A DNA stretch of 8,738 bases from CAZOOR01 sp964581505 (GCA_964581505.1 CAZOOR010000082.1:1-8738), one strand, 5' to 3'. Counted from the stretch's first letter, positions 1 to 7,270 are shown. Translations and numbers: made by a program. The notes: generated from the sequence alone by a model not told the origin.

Positions 1-158
1 CGTGTTGCTTTGTTCTGTCTTTTTCTTCCCCTTTGGTGAGGTCGAAAAAAAGCCCTTGTCTTTAATTGCTAATTAATATCAATAATTAATTTTATAATAA
101 AAATAAAACTTGTATATTGCAAATACAATTAATAATGACAACAAATATTGAGTTGAAA
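1..158. other. Left-edge non-coding or unresolved stretch
   Basis: No gene can be supported here. A plus-strand frame is open from base 2 to a TAA at 74-76 and could be the tail of an upstream gene, but its 24 codons match nothing I recognise. A minus-strand frame over about bases 1-55 is also open off the edge, with no ATG. Bases 77-158 are very AT-rich and act as the leader of the gene starting at 159. Confidence 0.4.
111..126 (+). promoter_or_regulatory. Putative promoter element TGTATATTGCAAATAC
   Basis: This 16-mer starts 48 bases before the ATG of the secreted protein gene at 159. A 14/16 match (5144-5159) starts 47 bases before the first FISUMP gene. The TATATTG core resembles the Bacteroidota -7 box TAnnTTTG with one T missing. 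Equal spacing to two genes for exported proteins suggests a shared promoter core; the role is inferred. Confidence 0.4.
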
Positions 159-881
159 ATGAAAAAAAGATTGCTATTGTTGTTTTTTCTAATTGCCGTT
201 TTGGCGATTTCTTCTGCCTCTGCTCAGATTAAATCCATTAAATTAGTTGTTTCGCTTACCGGTAGCGTCATTGACCACCAAACACGTGATTATGTAACAA
301 TTAGATACGAAGTCTTTGATGAAAAAGGCAAACGTGTTGCACGTGGACGCACAAATGGTTTGGCAAAAGGATATTATTTCATTACCGGACTAAAACCTGG
401 GCAGAAGTACAGCATTAAATTTTTTGATATGAATTATCTGCGAACAGAATATAAATTTGATATTCCATATACTGATAAATATGCGGAGTATTCAAAAGAT
501 TTTCTCGTGGTACCACGCCAAAAAGATTTAAAACTATTTCTCAGCGTTCCTCCTTTCGAGAGAGGTAAAACAAAGCTAAGATATGGTATAGAACATTTCC
601 TTGAGTTTTATACAAAGCTCGTAGTGCGGAATCCACGTGTTAAATTTCAAATTCAATGTTTCCCTGATGAAAATGGAAATCCTGAGAACAATATTAAACT
701 CACGGAAGGACGCGCTAATTCATTGAAAAGTTTTTTTGTTAAAAATGGTGCAAAGGAAAAGAAAATCAAAATAAAAGCTAGCCCAATAACAGATACCGTT
801 CATCAGCCGCCGGTCAAAAAGCGTTCCAAGGGCAAACGATATATAGGTTCAAGTTACTTGGTTTTGTTTAAGATTAAATAG
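159..881 (+). CDS. Secreted/periplasmic protein with divergent OmpA-like C-terminal domain
   Basis: The protein has 240 residues. I chose the ATG at 159 over the ATG at 117 because it begins directly with a signal peptide: MKKR, a hydrophobic stretch, then a likely cleavage after SASA at about residue 22. Residues 25-120 look like a beta-rich carbohydrate-binding or transthyretin-like module, with GYYFITGLKPGQKYSIKF typical of such folds. From about residue 130 the pattern fits OmpA-family peptidoglycan-binding domains: F-x-x-G-K-T-x-L, NPRVKFQIQCFPDENGNPENN, then LTEGRANSLKSFFVKNGAKEKKI. These correspond to the family's NP...D..G...N..LS..RA...YL...G core. The Asp (in PDENG) and Arg (in EGRA) that contact diaminopimelate in the family both appear present. 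The end is Lys-rich and lacks the usual C-terminal box. It probably sits in the periplasm or on the outer-membrane inner face; the exact role is unknown. It converges on trigger factor. Confidence 0.75.
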   Translation: MKKRLLLLFFLIAVLAISSASAQIKSIKLVVSLTGSVIDHQTRDYVTIRYEVFDEKGKRVARGRTNGLAKGYYFITGLKPGQKYSIKFFDMNYLRTEYKFDIPYTDKYAEYSKDFLVVPRQKDLKLFLSVPPFERGKTKLRYGIEHFLEFYTKLVVRNPRVKFQIQCFPDENGNPENNIKLTEGRANSLKSFFVKNGAKEKKIKIKASPITDTVHQPPVKKRSKGKRYIGSSYLVLFKIK

Positions 882-897
882 TAAGCAATATTCACCG

Positions 898-939
898 AAT
901 AATAAAAAATCCCCAATCACAATAGAGTAATTGGGGATT
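898..939 (-). terminator. Rho-independent terminator for trigger factor
   Basis: Bases 908-917 (AATCCCCAAT) and 930-939 (ATTGGGGATT) form a perfect 10-bp stem around a 12-base loop. On the minus strand the stem begins 17 bases after the trigger factor stop and is followed by TTTTTTATTATT, the expected U-rich tail. On the plus strand no T-run follows, so termination of the gene at 159-881 would be weaker. Confidence 0.85.
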
Positions 940-956
940 AACTGATTTAGTAAATA

Positions 957-2315
957 CTATTCCTTTTCTTTCTCATCTTTCTGTTCGCTTTCTTCTTCGG
1001 GAGCATAGGCATCATATAACTCGCTTTCCTGTTCCTCCGGGTGATAATGACCGTGTTCGTCGAATTCCACTTCATGAGTAACCGAATAATCAAGAAGCAA
1101 ATCAATAACTTTTTTGTACAATATCTGTCCCATAATGTTTTGATTGCTCTTCAATTCTTCTCTTATTTTATCAGGATTACTATTTCGCTGTTTGGCTTGC
1201 TCTTCAACCATTTGGTCGAGGTCAAAGTCTTCGACTTCCAATTTCTCTTTGTCAATTATTTTTGCTCTAAGGATTTCCCATTTCAAACGGAAAGTAGCAG
1301 ATGGCTCCAAGTCATTGAACATATCCTTTGCCGTAACATTTTGAAAATTCGGAATATCTTTATATTGTTTTTTCAAGTCCTCCGTCATTCCCTCGACTAC
1401 TTGCCAAAGCAGACCTTTCGGAACATCAAAATCATTCATATCGGTAATCTTTTTAACGAGTTGTTCTTCCATTGCCTCGCGACTTTTATCATTCCATTTT
1501 TCCTGTAGCTTGAATCCGATTTCTTCTCTATATTCATCGGGGGTAAGAAACTTGCCTTGTGTATATTCCTTAATAAATTCATCAGTCAGCTCGACAGGTA
1601 CTAATTTCAGAACTTTATCGATTTTGATATTGAATGTTTTACGTGGAGCCGCCGGGTCTTCATCAGCCGGTTTGTAATTGAAATTATCACCCTCTTTTAG
1701 ATTTAGCAAGAGTTCTTTCAAATCCGGAGTAACATAAGGTGAATGCAAGAAAAAGTCCGTTTCCTGTGATTCTGTACCTTCGACTTTCAGACCTGTGGCT
1801 TCATCAATTTCCGTAATTGTTACGTGCGCAATATGCAGTTCATCGGTAATCTGTTCGGCAGGTGCTAAAGTACCGTTGTTGATACATAGTTCCTCGATTT
1901 CCTTTTCAATTTCTTCGTCCGTTACCAAATGTATCGGCTCATCAATCTCAATATCCTGATAATTTGCCAAATCGAATTCCGGCATTACTTCATAAGCAAA
2001 AGTAAATGTAATTGTATCCTTTTGGTTATCAATATTAGTTAGCTTCGGTTCGCCGATAAATGACAATTTTTGCTCTTGCAGAACTTTATTAAATAGTTCA
2101 TTTGCAATATCGCCATAAGCATCGCCTTCGATTTGCTTACCATACAATTTCTTAATTAAATTAATCGGTACTTGACCTTTTCTAAATCCTTTGTGTGTAA
2201 TGTAGGGTCTTGCTTCTTGATACGCTTTGTCCAATTGGGGCTTGATTTCTTCGCGTGTTGCAGTTATATCAAGTTGTCTCTCCCAATGTTCTTTTTCTGT
2301 TACTTTGTGTTCCAA
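957..2315 (-). CDS. tig: Trigger factor, ribosome-associated chaperone
   Basis: The protein has 452 residues; the family usually has about 430-450. Trigger factor binds the large ribosomal subunit at the exit tunnel and shields nascent chains in the cytoplasm. Residues 1-115 are the ribosome-binding domain, with the signature GFRKGQVP at residues 43-50 (family GFRxGxxP). Residues 150-240 occupy the place of the FKBP-type PPIase domain but are poorly conserved, as is common in Bacteroidota. The remainder is the helical substrate-binding domain. The C-terminus is a strongly acidic tail with a short His cluster (DEHGHYHPEE, from residue 419). The start is TTG; no ATG or GTG in frame lies upstream, and the frame closes at a TAA about 27 bases upstream. 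It lies just downstream of a tRNA-Leu gene on the same strand and may be co-transcribed with it. Confidence 0.96.
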   Translation of the reverse strand: MEHKVTEKEHWERQLDITATREEIKPQLDKAYQEARPYITHKGFRKGQVPINLIKKLYGKQIEGDAYGDIANELFNKVLQEQKLSFIGEPKLTNIDNQKDTITFTFAYEVMPEFDLANYQDIEIDEPIHLVTDEEIEKEIEELCINNGTLAPAEQITDELHIAHVTITEIDEATGLKVEGTESQETDFFLHSPYVTPDLKELLLNLKEGDNFNYKPADEDPAAPRKTFNIKIDKVLKLVPVELTDEFIKEYTQGKFLTPDEYREEIGFKLQEKWNDKSREAMEEQLVKKITDMNDFDVPKGLLWQVVEGMTEDLKKQYKDIPNFQNVTAKDMFNDLEPSATFRLKWEILRAKIIDKEKLEVEDFDLDQMVEEQAKQRNSNPDKIREELKSNQNIMGQILYKKVIDLLLDYSVTHEVEFDEHGHYHPEEQESELYDAYAPEEESEQKDEKEKE

Positions 2316-2348
2316 TTTGTTTTCCAGTCGAAATTATTTAAAAATTTG

Positions 2349-2430
2349 TACGGATGGGGAGACTCGAACTCCCACGGGTTGCCCCACTAGATCCTAAGTC
2401 TAGCGCGTCTGCCAATTCCGCCACATCCGC
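2349..2430 (-). tRNA. tRNA-Leu (anticodon UAG)
   Basis: On the minus strand the acceptor arms GCGGATG and CATCCGT pair, with a G-U at the first pair and discriminator A at 2349. The anticodon stem CTAGA/TCTAG encloses the loop CTTAGGA, giving anticodon UAG (2394-2396), which reads CUA and probably other CUN codons. A long variable arm (class II tRNA) and a GGGAG-TTCGAGT-CTCCC T-arm complete the Leu identity. CCA is not encoded. The gene ends 33 bases before the trigger factor start. Confidence 0.97.
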
Positions 2431-2438
2431 AAAGATTA

Positions 2439-2446
2439 CAAAATTA
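2439..2446 (-). promoter_or_regulatory. Putative -7 box TAATTTTG of the tRNA-Leu/tig promoter
   Basis: On the minus strand TAATTTTG matches the Bacteroidota sigma-factor -7 consensus TAnnTTTG and ends 8 bases before the tRNA 5' end. About 20 bases further upstream is a run of T where TTTG would be expected for the -33 box. The position suits a transcript starting just ahead of the tRNA. Confidence 0.45.
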
Positions 2447-2515
2447 CGAATATTTTTATTAAATTTAAAAAATATGATTTGCTAATTTTCTGTTTTATAA
2501 ATTAATTAGGTTGGA

Positions 2516-3871
2516 TTGAGTAAAAAAGTCATCATAATAGGTGCCGGCGTTGCAGGTTTAACAGCCGCATCACATCTCGTTAAGAGTGGGTTTGATGTGC
2601 ACATATTTGAAGCTCGCAAATCAATAGGTGGTAGATTGTTCTCAATTTCGCATACCGATTCCGGTGAAGTGATTGATAATGGTCAGCATTTGATTTCCGG
2701 TGCTTATACGGAATTTATGTCATTATTAAACGAACTTGGTACTTCAACTTATCTAAAGTCAAGCGATGGTTTAAATGTACATTATGCACAACAGGACGGT
2801 AAGCAATATTTGCTTGCTCCTACCGGCTTTGCCGGGGATTTGGGTTTCATAGCCGGATTGTTCAAATTTGATGCTCTTTCTTTGACTTCTAAATTCCAAC
2901 TAATTTCTTTCTTCGTTAAATTGAAACTGAAACGTATTGCCTCTGCCGATTTCTCTTGTTATGATTTATTAAAAAATGAACATCAGGGAGATGAAGTCAT
3001 TTCTGTATTTTGGGAGCCTCTTATTCTTGCGGTGATGAATGCCCGTCCAAAACATATTGCCGCTACTCTATTAATTGAAGTTTTGGAACGTGCTTTTTTT
3101 GCAGGTGGTGCCGCATCCAATCTGCTGCTTCCTACTTGTGAATTGTCTGCTTTGTTGCAACCGTTTGAAAATTGGTTTGCAAGGAATGGGGGAGATTTGC
3201 ACTTCCGTTCACCGGTAAAAAATATACTCGTTGATAATGGAAAAGCAATTGGAATAGTACTGCATAACGGTGAAAAAATTTACTCGGACAGAGTAATTTC
3301 GACAGTCCAAGCACCGGTACTATATAAAATGCTTCCTTCCGATTTTCAAAAGAACGATTTTAATTTCCTTATGCAATTCAACTATTCAACAATAATTAAT
3401 ATTTACTTATGGTTGGATAAACATATTCAAACACCTGATTTCACTGCAATGCTCGGCACTAAATCGCAATGGCTTTTCAATAGGCGTAATTTCATCTCAT
3501 CGCCTAATTCCATTATCACAAAATATCCGGGAATGCTCAATATTACAATAAGCGGTGCAGATGAGTTAGCGAAAATGCCTCCGACACAACTTGCTACAGA
3601 ATGCTTTGATGAAATCATCAATTGTTTCCCGAAATTTGCCGGTGTGGAACTGCGGCATTCAAAAGTGCTCAAAGACAGGTTTGCTACATTTGCCGCAACC
3701 ACCGAGACAGAGCGATTACGTCCCGAACCAATCACATCAATCAAAAATTTGCTACTTGCAGGCGATTGGACGAATACCGGGTTGCCGGCAACTATTGAAA
3801 GTGCCGCTATCAGTGGCAAAAAAGCCGCTCAAATTATTTCCAATAACAACACGAGTGTTACAGGGGTATAG
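2516..3871 (+). CDS. hpnE: Hydroxysqualene dehydroxylase, FAD-dependent (HpnE)
   Basis: The protein has 451 residues, the usual HpnE length. HpnE reduces hydroxysqualene to squalene in the HpnC-HpnD-HpnE route from farnesyl diphosphate that feeds hopanoid or other triterpenoid synthesis. Residues 5-14 (VIIIGAGVAG) are the dinucleotide-binding Rossmann loop, with E32 as the ribose-binding acid and the GGR motif at 38-40. Residues 53-64 (IDNGQHLISGAY) are the family-typical segment that separates HpnE from phytoene desaturases. Residues 412-434 contain LLLAGDWTNTGLPATIESA, the C-terminal FAD-binding motif. The start is TTG, chosen because it opens directly onto the Rossmann strand; no ATG precedes it in frame. 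HpnC, HpnD and squalene-hopene cyclase are not in the window, so the pathway end product is unknown. The next gene lies 72 bases downstream on the same strand. Confidence 0.92.
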   Translation: MSKKVIIIGAGVAGLTAASHLVKSGFDVHIFEARKSIGGRLFSISHTDSGEVIDNGQHLISGAYTEFMSLLNELGTSTYLKSSDGLNVHYAQQDGKQYLLAPTGFAGDLGFIAGLFKFDALSLTSKFQLISFFVKLKLKRIASADFSCYDLLKNEHQGDEVISVFWEPLILAVMNARPKHIAATLLIEVLERAFFAGGAASNLLLPTCELSALLQPFENWFARNGGDLHFRSPVKNILVDNGKAIGIVLHNGEKIYSDRVISTVQAPVLYKMLPSDFQKNDFNFLMQFNYSTIINIYLWLDKHIQTPDFTAMLGTKSQWLFNRRNFISSPNSIITKYPGMLNITISGADELAKMPPTQLATECFDEIINCFPKFAGVELRHSKVLKDRFATFAATTETERLRPEPITSIKNLLLAGDWTNTGLPATIESAAISGKKAAQIISNNNTSVTGV

Positions 3872-3943
3872 TTATTATTTAGCATTTAGAACTTTTTTCA
3901 TTATTTTATTTCTGCAATATTCTCATTGTTTAAATTCGATAAA

Positions 3944-4999
3944 ATGAAAAAGCTTATAAATAAATTTAAGCCGCTTGCAGGCTATCATTCTGCTACAAAT
4001 TCTTTGCGTAAGATTCTTAAATTTTACGGCTACGAAATTAATGAGGAGTTGATTTTCGGATTGGCTTCGGCTCTTGATTTCAACTTTACTGATATTAGAC
4101 AAAACCAAATCCCGCATATCTACGGAAGAGTTCAGCCTCGTACTTTTGAAAAAAATCTGGCTGATTCTCTTGGAATAAAAATCAAAATAAAGGAAATTGT
4201 CAGCAAGAAAAAAGCATTTGACTCATTAATTAAATTGTTAGATGAGGGTATTCCTGTTATTGTTTACACAGATGTTGCATATTTGCCCTATTTGAAAATT
4301 CCCGATTTCTACCATTTCGGGGCGCATACGGTTGTCGTATTCGGATATGATGATGAACAACAAATTTTTTATGTTTCAGACAGAGATTCAAAAGGATATA
4401 AAATCACAATGAGCCGTCTCGAACAGCCTGATGATTATCATATAGTTTCTTATGACAATCTTATTCTTGCCCGCTCATCAAAAGAGAAACACCAGCCGCC
4501 TCACAACCGCTGGCTCTCTTTCGATTTCAATACTTGGCAGGAAATCACTCCGGCTATTATTAAATTTGCTATCATTAGGAACGTTGATAATATGGTCGGC
4601 AACAATATTAAGAACATAGGAATAGAAGGCATTGAGCTGTTTTCGCAAAAAGTCCTCGAATGGGTAGATATAGATGACAATATGCTACACAAAGCCGCTT
4701 ATGATGCTTTTACAATGATTGATAAAGTCGGTAGTACGGGTGGCGGATGCTATCGTAAGATTTATGGAAATTTCCTTCGTTCAGCCGGTGATTTGACAAA
4801 TGATAACTTCCTCTACAAATGTGGAGCCGAATTTATGATTACCGCTGATATTTGGGACGATGTAGCCGCGGCTTTCCACAAAGTAATGACATTGCTTGAT
4901 AGAAATGAATTGAGTAAAATATCATCGAAATTACTTACTATTGCTCTGCGTGAACAGGAACTTCTGCTGCGAATGAAAGAGCATCTGGAAAAGAGATAG
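3944..4999 (+). CDS. BtrH_N / DUF4872 domain protein, probable acyltransferase-like C39-fold enzyme
   Basis: The protein has 351 residues from the ATG at 3944; a TTG 18 bases upstream is an alternative start with no better support. Residues 10-150 match the BtrH N-terminal domain, a papain/C39-like fold named after the butirosin aminoacyltransferase BtrH. Visible landmarks are GYHSATNSLR (13-22), EELIFGLASALDF (34-46), FGAHTVVVFGYDD (125-137, with H128) and YVSDRDS (143-149, with D146). The family usually has His-Cys where this protein has H15-S16, so the expected Cys nucleophile is Ser. Residues 200-351 match DUF4872, including GSTGGGCYRKIYGNFLRSAG, with its helical end. No signal peptide is seen, so it is probably cytoplasmic. 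It follows hpnE by 72 bases and may share its transcript. Its substrate is unknown. The last 50 codons recur at 7732-7884. Confidence 0.82.
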   Translation: MKKLINKFKPLAGYHSATNSLRKILKFYGYEINEELIFGLASALDFNFTDIRQNQIPHIYGRVQPRTFEKNLADSLGIKIKIKEIVSKKKAFDSLIKLLDEGIPVIVYTDVAYLPYLKIPDFYHFGAHTVVVFGYDDEQQIFYVSDRDSKGYKITMSRLEQPDDYHIVSYDNLILARSSKEKHQPPHNRWLSFDFNTWQEITPAIIKFAIIRNVDNMVGNNIKNIGIEGIELFSQKVLEWVDIDDNMLHKAAYDAFTMIDKVGSTGGGCYRKIYGNFLRSAGDLTNDNFLYKCGAEFMITADIWDDVAAAFHKVMTLLDRNELSKISSKLLTIALREQELLLRMKEHLEKR

Positions 5000-5010
5000 T
5001 GTAGTTTATT
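4845..5010 (+). repeat. Left copy of 166-bp direct repeat (3' end of BtrH_N/DUF4872 gene)
   Basis: This covers codons 302-351, the stop and 11 bases beyond it. It matches 7730-7895 without gaps, at 163 of 166 positions by eye. The three differences are a Val/Ile codon change, a silent Ala change and a silent Arg change. Similarity stops sharply on both sides apart from a 9-base AT-rich match downstream. Confidence 0.95.
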
Positions 5011-5143
5011 GTTTTCTTATCTATAATTAGTAATTACAATTATTAGAACATAAGTAAAAAACTATTTAAATTGTAGTAGTATGTGGATTGTTTTACCAGT
5101 CAATATCTTTTTCAATAAATATTTGTAAAAAATTAATATATTA

Positions 5144-5159
5144 TGTATATTACAAATAT
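5144..5159 (+). promoter_or_regulatory. Putative promoter element TGTATATTACAAATAT
   Basis: It matches 111-126 at 14 of 16 positions and starts 47 bases before the ATG of the first FISUMP gene. It lies in an AT-rich 180-base gap (5011-5190) that holds no other recognisable gene or structure. Confidence 0.4.
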
Positions 5160-5190
5160 AGATATCGAATTATTTAAGATAGGTAAAATT

Positions 5191-6207
5191 ATGAAGAGTA
5201 AATTACTTATAATGTTATTAGTAACCTTTGTATTTATTAGTATAGACACTTATTCGCTTACAAAATTTAGGTATAGAGGCATAGCATTTAATTCGAGCGG
5301 TGAGATAATGGCTAACCAAAAGTTACTTGAACTAACAATAGAAATAATAAAGACTAGCGGTGTTGTCTATAAGGAAAATCATGTGAATGTAAAAACCGAC
5401 CAATTCGGGGCTTACATAATAAAAATTGGTACAGGTACAGTAGAAAGCGGTAATCTTGCGAATGTAACAGCTACAAAGGATATGAAAATAAAATCGGCTG
5501 TTAAGGGTGGTGGCGTCTGGGTGGTATCCACAATATTAAAACCGACAACAGCAATAACTGATTTTAGCGATACTAGTACTAGCGGAGGCCGTCCATACCC
5601 GGAATCGGTAACAATAGGAAGCCAAGTATGGAAAACAAAGAACTTGGCTGTTTCTCATTACAGAAATGGTGATACGATACCACAAGTAGCAAATGAACAA
5701 GATTGGAGTAACCTGACAACAGGTGCTTGGTGCTATTATAATAATGAGGAATCAAACAATGATACCTATGGCAAGCTGTACAATTGGTATGCCGTCAACG
5801 ACCCACGTGGATTAGCCCCCGCAGGTTGGCATATTCCAACCGATGACGAATGGAAGACATTAGAAATAGAACTTGGTATGACTCGGGCACAAGCCAATGC
5901 CATAAACGAAAGAGGTACTAACCAAGGCTCACAGTTGGCCGGTAATGCTTCTCGCTGGTCTAGTGGTACTTTAAAAAATAATGCCAATTTTGGAACAAGT
6001 GGTTTCGTGGGTCTCCCTGGTGGATATCGTTATGATAATGCTAGATTCCAAAGCATAGGTGAATGGGGTATTTGGTGGACAGCTTCGGAGTATTCAGGTA
6101 ATGGCAGTGGTGCATGGTATCGAAATCTTTCGCACAGGAGATCCACGGTAATAAGACTTTATGAATATAAGAAGTGTGGCTATTCAGTGCGACTTGTTCA
6201 CGATTAG
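5191..6207 (+). CDS. Secreted FISUMP-domain protein, copy 1
   Basis: The protein has 338 residues from the ATG at 5191, chosen over an ATG at 5143 because it begins with a signal peptide (MKSKLL plus a hydrophobic core, ending near residue 21). Residues 23-125 form the N-terminal module common in secreted Bacteroidota proteins: FRYRGIAFNSSGEIMANQ, TDQFGAYIIKIGTGTVESG, GGGVWVVS. A Ser/Thr/Gly linker follows. Residues 137-338 are a FISUMP domain (Fibrobacter succinogenes major paralogous domain): VTIGSQVWKTKNL, GAWCYYNN, YGKLYNWYAV, GLAPAGWHIPTDDEW, LPGGYR (275-280), WTASEYS and SVRLV near the end. The fold is related to the C-type-lectin/formylglycine-generating-enzyme fold, which suggests cell-surface binding; the ligand is unknown. 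No type IX secretion tail or lipobox is visible. A tandem paralogue follows after 61 bases. Confidence 0.85.
   Translation: MKSKLLIMLLVTFVFISIDTYSLTKFRYRGIAFNSSGEIMANQKLLELTIEIIKTSGVVYKENHVNVKTDQFGAYIIKIGTGTVESGNLANVTATKDMKIKSAVKGGGVWVVSTILKPTTAITDFSDTSTSGGRPYPESVTIGSQVWKTKNLAVSHYRNGDTIPQVANEQDWSNLTTGAWCYYNNEESNNDTYGKLYNWYAVNDPRGLAPAGWHIPTDDEWKTLEIELGMTRAQANAINERGTNQGSQLAGNASRWSSGTLKNNANFGTSGFVGLPGGYRYDNARFQSIGEWGIWWTASEYSGNGSGAWYRNLSHRRSTVIRLYEYKKCGYSVRLVHD
5700..5892 (+). repeat. Near-identical tract shared by the two FISUMP genes (copy 1)
   Basis: It matches 6766-6958 with four differences (5835, 5838, 5862, 5887). The first 135 bases (5700-5834) are identical. It encodes about residues 170-234, the conserved FISUMP core from DWSNLTTGAW to the LGMTR helix. 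DNA on both sides is far more diverged. Confidence 0.95.
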
Positions 6208-6256
6208 TTTGATATTTGATAATTATTATATATTATAAAATAATGTTTTTATTTAA

Positions 6257-6263
6257 AAAGGTG
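6257..6263 (+). promoter_or_regulatory. Ribosome binding site AAAGGTG of FISUMP copy 2
   Basis: AAAGGTG lies 5 bases before the ATG at 6269 and is the clearest Shine-Dalgarno-like sequence in the window. It supports this start. The 61-base gap from the previous stop is short enough for read-through transcription. Confidence 0.55.
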
Positions 6264-6268
6264 AATAA

Positions 6269-7270
6269 ATGAAGAATAAATTCCTAACTATTGCAGTATT
6301 CTTTGTTCTACTTTTCAGCATCAATACAAATGCGCTTAAAAAATTCGGATATAGAGGAGTAGCGTTTGACAGCAATGGCGAAATTTTGGGGAAGCAATCA
6401 ATTTCGTTGACAATAGAAATAATTAAATCAGGGGCTGTCGTCTATAAAGAAACTCATTCAAATGTTCAAACCAACCAATTTGGAGCTTACAAGGTTGTCG
6501 TTGGTAACGGCTCTGTTGTTACCGGGGTTTTTAGAACTGTTACAGTCTCAAAGGATATACAAATCAAGTCAACTATCAACGGCGGTGGTGTCTGGGTGGT
6601 TTCATCTATTCTTAAACCGATAACGCCTATTACCGACTTTGATGATAAATCCGATACATCGAACATAGAATCCGTTACAATCGGTACACAAATTTGGTCG
6701 AAAAAAAATTTAGATATCGTTACCTACAGAAACGGCGACCCTATACCTCAAGTAACCAATCCAACAGATTGGAGTAACCTGACAACAGGTGCTTGGTGCT
6801 ATTATAATAATGAGGAATCAAACAATGATACCTATGGCAAGCTGTACAATTGGTATGCCGTCAACGACCCACGTGGATTAGCCCCCGCAGGTTGGCATAT
6901 CCCGACCGATGACGAATGGAAGACATTGGAAATAGAACTTGGTATGACTCGGACACAAACAGATGCTATCGGCTGGCGAGGTACGGACGAAGGTTCTAAG
7001 CTGGCAGGCAATGCCGCTCTATGGAATGATGGTGCTTTAGAAATAAATCCCAATTTCGGGGCAAGCGGTTTTGACTGTCTTCCGGGTGGATATCGTGCTT
7101 TTAATGGGGTATTTAATAGTATAAGATGGTTTGCCTATTGCTGGACATCTTCGGAGTTTAATGCAACAATTGCTTGGAATAGACATCTATACTGTTATCG
7201 TACAGCTGTGTATCGGGGCAACAACGAATATAAGAAAACAGGATTATCAGTACGTCTTGTTAAGGATTAA
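6269..7270 (+). CDS. Secreted FISUMP-domain protein, copy 2
   Basis: The protein has 333 residues and starts at an ATG with a Shine-Dalgarno-like sequence. Residues 1-22 are a signal peptide, ending NTNA before LKKF. Residues 23-125 repeat the N-terminal module of copy 1 (FGYRGVAFDSNGEILGKQ, TNQFGAYKVVVGNGSV, GGGVWVVSSILKP). The FISUMP domain runs from residue 134 (ESVTIGTQIW) to the end (SVRLVKD). The most variable stretch between the copies follows LPGGYR (271-276): AFNGVFNSIRWFAYCW here against YDNARFQSIGEWGIWW in copy 1. Protein-level architecture is the same throughout, but DNA identity is high only in the central tract. It is probably exported and surface-associated; the ligand is unknown. 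It could be co-transcribed with copy 1. Confidence 0.85.
   Translation: MKNKFLTIAVFFVLLFSINTNALKKFGYRGVAFDSNGEILGKQSISLTIEIIKSGAVVYKETHSNVQTNQFGAYKVVVGNGSVVTGVFRTVTVSKDIQIKSTINGGGVWVVSSILKPITPITDFDDKSDTSNIESVTIGTQIWSKKNLDIVTYRNGDPIPQVTNPTDWSNLTTGAWCYYNNEESNNDTYGKLYNWYAVNDPRGLAPAGWHIPTDDEWKTLEIELGMTRTQTDAIGWRGTDEGSKLAGNAALWNDGALEINPNFGASGFDCLPGGYRAFNGVFNSIRWFAYCWTSSEFNATIAWNRHLYCYRTAVYRGNNEYKKTGLSVRLVKD
6766..6958 (+). repeat. Near-identical tract shared by the two FISUMP genes (copy 2)
   Basis: This is the partner of 5700-5892, at a constant offset of 1,066 bases with no gaps. Confidence 0.95.

Noticed and set aside
1..55. Minus-strand open frame at the left edge
   Set aside because: It has no start codon and is too short, and I cannot place its sequence in a known family.
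1041..1508. 155-codon plus-strand ORF inside trigger factor
   Set aside because: It is antisense to trigger factor; its hydrophobic Phe/Ile-rich translation is typical of shadow frames.
3427..3819. 130-codon minus-strand ORF inside hpnE
   Set aside because: It is antisense to a well-supported enzyme gene, and its translation shows no recognisable domain.
5766..7053. Two similar minus-strand ORFs of 73 codons inside the FISUMP genes (5766-5987 and 6832-7053)
   Set aside because: Their similarity follows from the near-identical plus-strand tract; they are antisense shadows.
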